In this document: piece after piece, positions 56,986 to 64,000 of the stretch
Layout of the letters: every line of letters starts with the position of its first letter
Position numbering within the stretch: position 1 is the stretch's first letter
Source: Anniella stebbinsi
Lineage: Eukaryota > Chordata > Lepidosauria > Squamata > Anniellidae
Length of the DNA: 64,000 nt
Reading direction: 5' to 3'
Assembly (NCBI GenBank): GCA_029215795.1
Contig: JARDYH010000001.1
Location: forward strand, 228,993,654 to 229,057,653
The notes under the pieces: generated by a model
What the model was told of the DNA's origin: nothing
Databases searched by the model: none
Seen by the model: only the letters and a program-made list of their open reading frames with translations
Program-made: the position numbers and the translations under genes

Positions 56986-59411
56986 AAAGCAACCTTAAGG
57001 TTGTGGAGAAAGTTGAAACTGTCCTCCCTAAGCCCTGCTAGCTCACATCAGTGAGGACAGAAGGTGGCCCAGGGCCAGCCCAACACAGGCTGCAGGTCTA
57101 GATTAGTTACTAAGCAGTGCTCATTTTTGGAGCTATTGCCATGCTGCTTTACAGCAAAAATCAAATTCATCTTGCTATCAGGGAAATGTTCTAAATCTAC
57201 GTCAGGTGTCAATGAACCGAGATGGCTGCATAATCCCTCTTTCTGCCCGATCATCAGGGCAAACTTTTCTACCACCTACCCAGACAGACTTTCGATGCCT
57301 TAAAAATGGGAAATCGGAGCGATAATCTGCACATAAACTTTCCTCAACCAGTATATACTTGGGGGGGGGGGGGGGAGAAAGGGGAGGACACTTTCTTGCC
57401 CTGGAGGAGAATAAGCTCTTAGGAGACTCATGCTGTCCCTTGAAAACTGCTCCAATGGATAAGTGTCGTGCATCTAGCAACTACTGTCAGGTGGGGGGAC
57501 ACTTTCTTCAGGAAGACTGCATGCAAATTGTATCAACAGTTTGTCAATAAATATGGAAATTCGCTGCAGACCTCAAACACGTACTGTTGCTATAGCAATC
57601 CTACACGCTGAACAAGCTGCCCACCTCCTGCCTTAAAATAAAAGGAAAGGAAAAAAGGGATTAATTGTGGGAAACTGGCCCAGAAATGGATGGTGGGGAT
57701 CAATTCCAACCTCACAACAGTGTCAGCCTCCAGATGTGTCTGACTACAACTCCCATGGCCAGACTGGCTGAGGATGGTGGGAATTATAGTCCAACTCCCA
57801 TCTGGAGTGTGCCACGCTAGGAAAGTCTGGGTTTAGGAAACGTGCTCTGCACCTCCTAGCAACTTTCATCTATTCTTTCTTGATATATTCCAGTCTGTCA
57901 TTGAAAACAGATGCCAGCGCTGAGCTCTGGCACCAATTAAGTCTTGAATCGAGCATGGCATATGTCAAAATGAGCAATGTCTGAGATTTCTTTCTCAAGA
58001 ACACACTGTTAAGACAAATGGATGCCCAAAGACAAAGTCACTAGCAAAAATCTCCCTCGCACACGACAGAATGCCGTTTATACCAAACCCTGCAAAAGAC
58101 CAAAATAGCTGCTGGCCACATTCAACAGTGAAAATCAGGGACAGTCTGTGCTGCAGACCAATATTCTGTGTGTATGAGATAAACTCTCCTGTTGAGAAGG
58201 TTGTAGCAGAAGTCACCACCCAAGGAGAATCAGTCTGTTGAAGACAGCTGCAGACTTAACTGCTCCAGACTTAAGGAAATGAGGGTAAAGGAGACAGCAA
58301 AGCACGGGTAATCAGAACAGATGTAAACGAAACAGCGAAAATATTAGCGGGGCATTAAGGCTCTGCTTGCGATTGGAAAAAAAGCAAAGGGAAAGGGAAC
58401 AACAGACACAGAGGGCAGGAGGATTTCTTCTAAAACCAACTGCATAAGGACTGTAAAAGTATCGGCTGTATGAGGTCTGATTGTGGAAATCAAGGCAGAC
58501 CTAACCAGCTTAGAAAAGAAATAGCAGAGAGGGGATGTGATTGAAGTTTATTGGATTAGGAAAGGAATGGAAAATGTCAGTAAGCAACAGCTGTGTATTC
58601 TTTCTTGTAATGCTACAATTCAGGGCCAGAACATGCACTGTATTTGCCCAGGAGATGCTCTTGAAACTTTCTTAACACTCTCTTAACAATTTCCTTGCTT
58701 ACATTTTTAGAAGTTCTCACACCACATGGTGCAGGGCTATCGTGTCATCATGGGGGCATCCACATTGGTCACAAGTTGTGCAGACCTGATCTAATAAGTG
58801 TTTTTCATTAACATGATCATGACGGACTTCCATGTTTGCTCTTCACTGTTTCTTCTTTCTTTTTTTACAGCATCTGGAGGAGATATTAATAAAATATATA
58901 TAAATCTAGACATCATGTGATATCTGGAAGAAACTGAGATGCAGAGATAGCTCAGTGCTGCTTCATGTATGCATATCCAATGCCTGGGGACTGCAGCATC
59001 AACAGGGCAGGGCATGGGGGGTCCAGTGGGGCCAGTTGGCCCAGGGCCCACGATTTTGAGGGGGCATTCCGACGATGAGGTTCCCCCCTAGCTTAAGCTA
59101 CTGCTTCTGTAGTGTAAGCGGCCCATTGAGAAACAAGGAGCCCGCCTTGCGGAAACAGCGCAGAAGCCGTCCGTTGTGAATACCACGGTCAGACTACAAG
59201 CTCCAGAGGGCCATGCCACATGCGGGGCGGGGATATATGTGCCTAAGTTGTGATGGTTGTCCTTACCGAGACTCTTTCCTCAATCTTCTCCATGTCATAT
59301 AATCTCTGGAGTGGAGGGTGAGGTAATGACGCTGATAGTTATTACTGATAATAATGATGATGATACCGTGAGGGTGATGATTATGATAATGTTTGATAAT
59401 GATGACTTCAT
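56986..59411. other. unassigned, with MITE 57724-57830
   Basis: 57724-57830 is an AGCCTTCCCC-family palindromic MITE (CTACAACTCCCATGGCCAG and inverse GGGAATTATAGTCCAAC). A poly-G is at 57361-57375. The part 57830-58980 has no recognised repeat. Sequence from about 59000 (GGCCAGTTGGCCCAGGGCCC) may belong to the transposon of the next feature. Confidence 0.45.
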
Positions 59412-59585
59412 TACTTCAGGGTGAATGTGTTCTTCAACATAATTGACGTTGTTATCAATGGTCTTTCACGTCGCTTTTCTGCAATCAAGGACATTTGTGG
59501 ACTTTTTGATTTTTTGTGGCACTTCAAGCAGCTAGATGATAATGAGTTGTCACAAAAAGCACCACAATGGTGCAAGAATGTTTGA
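59412..59585 (+). pseudogene. hAT-type transposase fragment
   Basis: A 57-codon stop-free frame ending at TGA 59583-59585 encodes YFRVNVFFNIIDVVINGLSR and RFSAIKDICGLFDFLWHFKQ, the pattern of the central region of hAT transposases of the DUF4371/ZMYM-related type (Y-R-V-x-V-F...D-x-x-I-x-x-L-x-x-R-F). Beyond the stop a shifted frame continues briefly, and AATAAA occurs at about 59729. Upstream is simple GATGAT repeat, so the fragment is isolated. Role in life would have been cut-and-paste transposition; this copy is dead. Confidence 0.6.
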
Positions 59586-59998
59586 ATGGACTAGCAGTTT
59601 CGAACATTAACAGTGACAAGGCAAAGTTGCTTGATTTTTCTGTTGTTATTGATGTTATTGATGAATTTGCCCAAAGAAAAGCACGTAAAACATTTCTGAA
59701 TGTGAAGAAGTGATGTCTTACATCTTGAATAAAAGTGCTTCCCATTACATTTTTATAAATTGTTCTAGTTCATATATGTATTTAGCACTGAATCAGTGCC
59801 ACTGATTAAAAAATGCTTAATGAGCAGTTTGAAATGGGGGGGGGCACACACTTCCCATCTGGCCTGGGCATATTACCAGCTCTGCACAGCCCTGAGCATC
59901 AAGTGGTGGTTTGCACATGTGAATGAGCAACCACAGGTTAAAATTCATATACAGAATGTTCACAGCAATTCAATGCAATTCATTTCCAGAGAACCAAG

Positions 59999-60489
59999 TG
60001 TTGGGGAGAGAAAAGAAGCGCTCTCCGTGCGCTTAGCAGAGTAAGCGTTAAAGTCCAGAAAAATGTCCCAGTAGCTGAAGAAATACTCACACTCAGCAGA
60101 TGGTGTATAATACAAAGTCCTTTACTTGTGTTCCAATAATATAAATATATAGAAGGCAACTAGTTCCTCCAGATAATACAGCTTTTCTTCATATAGCTAT
60201 AGCATAGCATAGACCTCCAATAAATCTCTCATTCACCAGCCACCGTTCCACATAACTCCAGCCTGACCCACCACACGGCCATTTCTATAAGCTGTCCTAT
60301 ATACACATTTCTATAAGCTGTCCTATATACCTTATCCTAGAGAAAGATTCTCCCTATCTGCATGACCTTTCCAGCAGCATAGAAAAACTTGCTCTAACTG
60401 ATAATTTACTTCAGCTGGCTGTTCAGTCCTTCTGAACACTCAAAACTTTTGTCCAATTAAAACAACTTAAACTTAAATTTTCCCTGACA
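59999..60489 (-). mobile_element. probable solo LTR
   Basis: 491 bp with TG...CA ends; on the minus strand it starts TGTCAGGGAAAATTTAAG and ends CTCTCCCCAACA, typical LTR termini. Flanks CCAAG (59994-59998) and TCAAG (60490-60494) form a 5-bp duplication with one mismatch. A GGTATATAGG TATA-like motif and a 26-bp tandem duplication (60281-60330) lie in the presumed U3. No internal retroviral sequence is adjacent. Unrelated to the provirus LTR. It could instead be a non-LTR repeat. Confidence 0.5.
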
Positions 60490-60672
60490 TCAAGTTGTCA
60501 GTCATACTTAAAACCTCGACTAACCAAGTGATAGCAATCACATTGTGTGTATGTGAACCATCCTTTTTATAAAGCAAATTAAGTGAGAAAATTAAAATTG
60601 GCATGCACATTTTCTGGAAGATTTGTGTAGGAGGAGTGATACTTTGGAACTGATTTTAGATTTCCTTTAGGG

Positions 60673-61040
60673 TTTAAGGATGTTGGAGAAATCCATAGTA
60701 GATTCAAACGAGTTCAGATTTCTATGAATCTGATTTGCTGGTTTTAAAGCAGACTGGGCTTTTTCCAAATCACACAAATTCTGCAGATTTGTGGACTTTT
60801 GTTTTGTTTTTTGCTTATGGGGGGATGTAACTAATTCACATTAGCAATCATGCACATCAACTAATGCAGATTAGCACACCTGAACAACTCTGCTAATGTG
60901 CTTAAGTGTTAATGCAATTTAGCACAAGTAAAAAGAAATTCTGGTAAAAAGAAAAATCCGATTGCATCAATGATGCAAACACCTGATAATCAGCGAAACA
61001 GAAACAGAATGGATCTAGCAAAATCCAAATATCCCTACTT
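60673..61040. mobile_element. MITE-like repeat Y, copy 2
   Basis: Begins GGATGTTGGAGAAATCC and shares ordered blocks with 46096-46505 (AGATTTCTATGAATC, ATTTGTGGACTTTTG, CACCTGATAATC, GGATCTAGCAAAATCC), ending near ATATCCCTAC. Contains several inverse AATGCAGATTAGCAC/GCTAATGTGC motifs. Superfamily unresolved. Confidence 0.5.
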
Positions 61041-61087
61041 AAGTTTAGCAATATGAGTGTTCAGCGTTTGGGGTGAGCTGTTCATAA

Positions 61088-61950
61088 TAGGGATGTGTAT
61101 CGTATCGTTAAAATGTCCGATAATGATACAATATGCTCTTTATCATGCATACGATTAACAATAATGATACGATACAACTTCCTACGATAATTATCAGAGA
61201 TGATAATTTTCAGCCCGATTATATCGGATTATCGGACTGCCATATAAATAAACCTATAACGTCTGTATTTTCAAAATTAAAGGCTTGAAACTTGGTCACA
61301 GGGCTTATAGGGTATGCCTAAGTATATAAATGAAAATTGAGATCGATCCCTCCAACCCTCAATTTTATATGAATTTATTAAAGATCATTTAAGTTCTAAC
61401 AGGTCAGAATGACAGCTCACCACGTGCGTTCATTCAGACTTGTCAAAAAGTTGCAGGATCTTTAATAAATTCATATAAAATTGAGGGTTGGAGGGATTGA
61501 TCTCAATTTTCATACACATGTCTAGCACATGTGGCTACACATATGTGCCAAATTTCAGATCAATCCCTCCACCCCTGTATTTTATATGAATTTTTGAAAG
61601 ATCATGCAACTTTTGACCTGTCAGAACTTAAACGATCTTTAATAAATTCATATAAAATCGAGGGTTGGAGGGATCGATCTCAAATTTCATACACATACTT
61701 AGGCATACCCCATAAGCATTGTGACCAAGTTTCAAGCCTGTAACTTTGAAAATACAGAAGTTATAGCCATTTTTCTAAAAATAAATTCAGCTCTATAGGG
61801 CACAATGGGGCTGCAAATTAAATATCGTATTTCCGATAATTATCATGAAGATGATACGATTCACCTACGATATTATCGGAGACAATAATTTTTTTGGTCT
61901 GAAATTACGATAACGATAAAATACGATATTTTCGGGCATGTACATCCCTA
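61088..61950 (+). mobile_element. AT-rich palindromic hAT element, TSD GTTCATAA
   Basis: 863 bp flanked by exact octamers GTTCATAA (61080-61087, 61951-61958). Left end TAGGGATGTGTATCGTATCG, right end GGCATGTACATCCCTA. Subterminal clusters of GATAATTATC and CGATAACG motifs occur at both ends. The core is an extended inverted repeat: AAGGCTTGAAACTTGGTCAC at left against GTGACCAAGTTTCAAGCCTG at right, with further inverted repeats inside. The related copy at 14204 is shorter. Non-autonomous. Confidence 0.95.
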
Positions 61951-61958
61951 GTTCATAA

Positions 61959-63026
61959 TCGAGGTTGTTGATAGGGAACACTGTAGGAGTTAATATCATT
62001 TTATTAATCACAAGCTGTACCTCACTGAGCAGAAAAAAATATCTGCAGTGTTTGTGAACAGATAAAGTTCAAATCATTAACATACAGTCTAGCAGCAATT
62101 ATATGAGCAAACAGAACAGGGAAGTGTAAATAGAAACCCAAGAGCATAATAAAGCACCACAGGAGAGGGGGTAATTGGACCACAGTTCGAGCACTGAATA
62201 TTTTGGAAAATGGGTGCTAAAACTAAGAGGATGGCAAAGAATCAGACAGGTTCTAAATTAGAGTAAATTGATAATAACAGTTTAGATCAGCCAAAAAAAT
62301 TAAGCCTTTCCATGCCATCAGTTTTTAGCATAATATTACCACAATGGAAACCACATTCTATTGATATTATCTCCTACACATGCAAGCGCACTATACATAA
62401 GCAAAAAATTTGGCATTCCCCATATACTCTATATAGCCCTGGCTGTGATTAACTTCCAAGGCCCAACGTGGCTTCAGGATTGCTGCATTGCTCAGCTGTG
62501 TGTGTGTGCATGCACACACACAATTTCCTTAGCACTTCTTTAGATCGTTGTTCAGTCACAACAATCAGCAGTCCACACAATGCATGTGTGAAAGCTACAA
62601 CCAACATCTCATGGTGTGAGTGTGATTTCAACTCTCAGGTGTTTTGTCTTGTCCAATTGATTTCTCATCTCCCTTCTTTCACAGTTTCTGAGGAAGCAAT
62701 CACTACAAGCCAAACAAGAAAGCACCTATAGTATGATTTTCAGCACACTCATTTACTAAATTATAGCTATCAGCAATAAAGGTCTCTGCAAGAGAAAAAA
62801 AATACACGTATGCAGGAAGGTTAGCTTTAGAAACAAGGACAATTTCCCTTTCTAAGTAGTTATCTCATATACATGAGCTTAATCCAGTCAGATCAGGCAT
62901 GGGCTCCATTAATTTGCACCTTGCCCCAGATCATCCCAAATCCATCGTTCCTCTTCAATTAAAATAAATTTATAATGGCATGGGGGAAATCCAAAAATGG
63001 AGAGTAACCAGTACGGTTTTTCATGA

Positions 63027-63093
<67 letters not shown>

Positions 63094-63639
63094 CCTAAAA
63101 ATGGAAACTTTTACATTCAAATGGAGTTTCAAAAAATTGACAGAGGGCTAATTCAAAAGCAAGCCAGAGGTCACTCCTAATTAATTTCCCAATTTCCAAC
63201 CAGATCCTCCTCCAAAATGTCCAGTCTCTCCTATGTGACAAACACAAATCATTCGTCATGTAAGATAGGGTTCTGCAACTGCCAGCCCCATAGGCCAAAT
63301 ATTAGCAGGGCACCACCCTTCCTACCTGTCATGCTCAACACTGTTGATTCCTTTGTTTCTCAAAGACTAGTGTGACTGTGGAAGTGGGAAGGATGAGACA
63401 GCTGGGTGGGACATACGAGATTGGGATGCAGCCCCAGAGTCCTATGCAAATCTGCATATATCGAAGGTAGAATATAGGTGCTGTGCATAGATAAGGTTTC
63501 AGGTTCAGTCTCGGACATCACTTCTCTCCCAGCCATTCTCCCCAAATAAATAGCTTACTATCAGTCTTGGAGCAGGCAGAGGGGGAGAGGGTGGCAGGGG
63601 AAAGCTGCTTGGATAAGTACAGTACAGGTTGCATCCAAT
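61959..63639. other. unassigned, with (CT)n(CA)n at 63030-63092
   Basis: CT run 63030-63062 directly followed by CA run 63063-63092; a small GT/CA cluster near 62500-62522. Nothing else recognised. Confidence 0.5.
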
Positions 63640-63865
63640 GGCTGAATTTGGACAACACAATAGTCAATGGTGGGGTAATAATCAACTTTACAGTTGTTCA
63701 TCTAGGGGGTACTCCCCACACAACATGGTAATAAAAAATCAACTGTGGTGTGGATTAGGATCAGCACTGAGTTGACTATGGCAGCATTCAGACAACACAA
63801 TAGTCAATACAATTGACGATTGTTTCCCCTCCCCTAGTTGCTTATTGTGTCGTCCGAATTCAGCC
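63640..63865 (+). mobile_element. TIR element X, copy 2
   Basis: 226 bp with well preserved TIRs: GGCTGAATTTGGACAACACA at left and inverse GTGTCGTCCGAATTCAGCC at right, flanked by AAT on both sides (63637-63639, 63866-63868). It matches 36254-36468 in reverse orientation. Internal GACTATGGCAGCATTCAGAC repeats part of the end, so the element contains an internal terminus copy. Confidence 0.88.
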
Positions 63866-64000
63866 AATGTTTGCCTTGATTAAATCCCAATCGTTTCAAT
63901 GGTAGGACTAACGTTAGATACATCCCAGGGATGGATTATTGAGGCAGTAGCCAACTGTGTCATTCCATTAGCACAAATAACATTGCGCTAACAGAAAGTA

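Overview
This window looks like ordinary nuclear DNA from a vertebrate, most probably a squamate reptile (a lizard). The reasons are the repeat families that can be read in it: 3' ends of L2, CR1 and L1 LINEs, a tRNA-Ala-derived SINE, a MIR-like tRNA SINE, many hAT-type DNA transposons with 8-bp target duplications, short palindromic MITEs, abundant CA/CT/GATT/ATG microsatellites, and a gammaretrovirus-like provirus. I see no complete host protein-coding gene, no rRNA or functional tRNA gene, and no CRISPR or bacterial operon structure. The window reads as intergenic or intronic sequence; open frames over 100 codons are chance frames or repeat-derived. Two stretches look weakly exon-like (32014-32252 and 49580-49997, both minus strand) and are flagged as candidates only.

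Layout. 1-24 kb: L2 and CR1 fragments, two copies of a GCGC-rich MITE (206-534, 10821-11175), a fresh inverted duplication (2988-3228), a large composite hAT element with other repeats inside it (3992-6872, TSD TGTAAAAC), and an AT-rich hAT (14204-14801, TSD GTGTAGAT) nested inside another MITE. 24079-29950: a complete minus-strand provirus of 5872 bp with two 389-bp LTRs that differ at one base, a 4-bp TSD (AGGC), a tRNA-Gly primer binding site, a polypurine tract and broken gag, pol and env. 30-54 kb: long stretches without recognisable repeats (some possibly conserved noncoding sequence), SINEs, L2, CR1 and L1 tails, a hAT MITE (40067-40484, TSD GAATAATG) and the 5' end of a hAT that may carry a promoter (41782 onward). 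54678-56775: a hAT element (TSD GTTTGTGC) whose interior is a GC-rich tandem array of six ~255-bp units, each a long inverted repeat flanked by strong splice-donor-like motifs. 57-64 kb: a hAT transposase relic (59412-59585), a probable solo LTR (59999-60489), another hAT (61088-61950, TSD GTTCATAA) and the second copy of a TIR element also present at 36254-36468.

How the parts relate. The dominant theme is hAT-type insertion. At least six elements keep exact 8-bp duplications and their terminal repeats fall into two sets, TAGGGTGACCA and TAGGG(A/G)TGTG. Short members lack any transposase and must have been moved in trans. The provirus shows the same pattern among retroelements: near-identical LTRs imply a recent insertion, yet its coding region is deleted and frameshifted, so it was probably copied as an already defective template.
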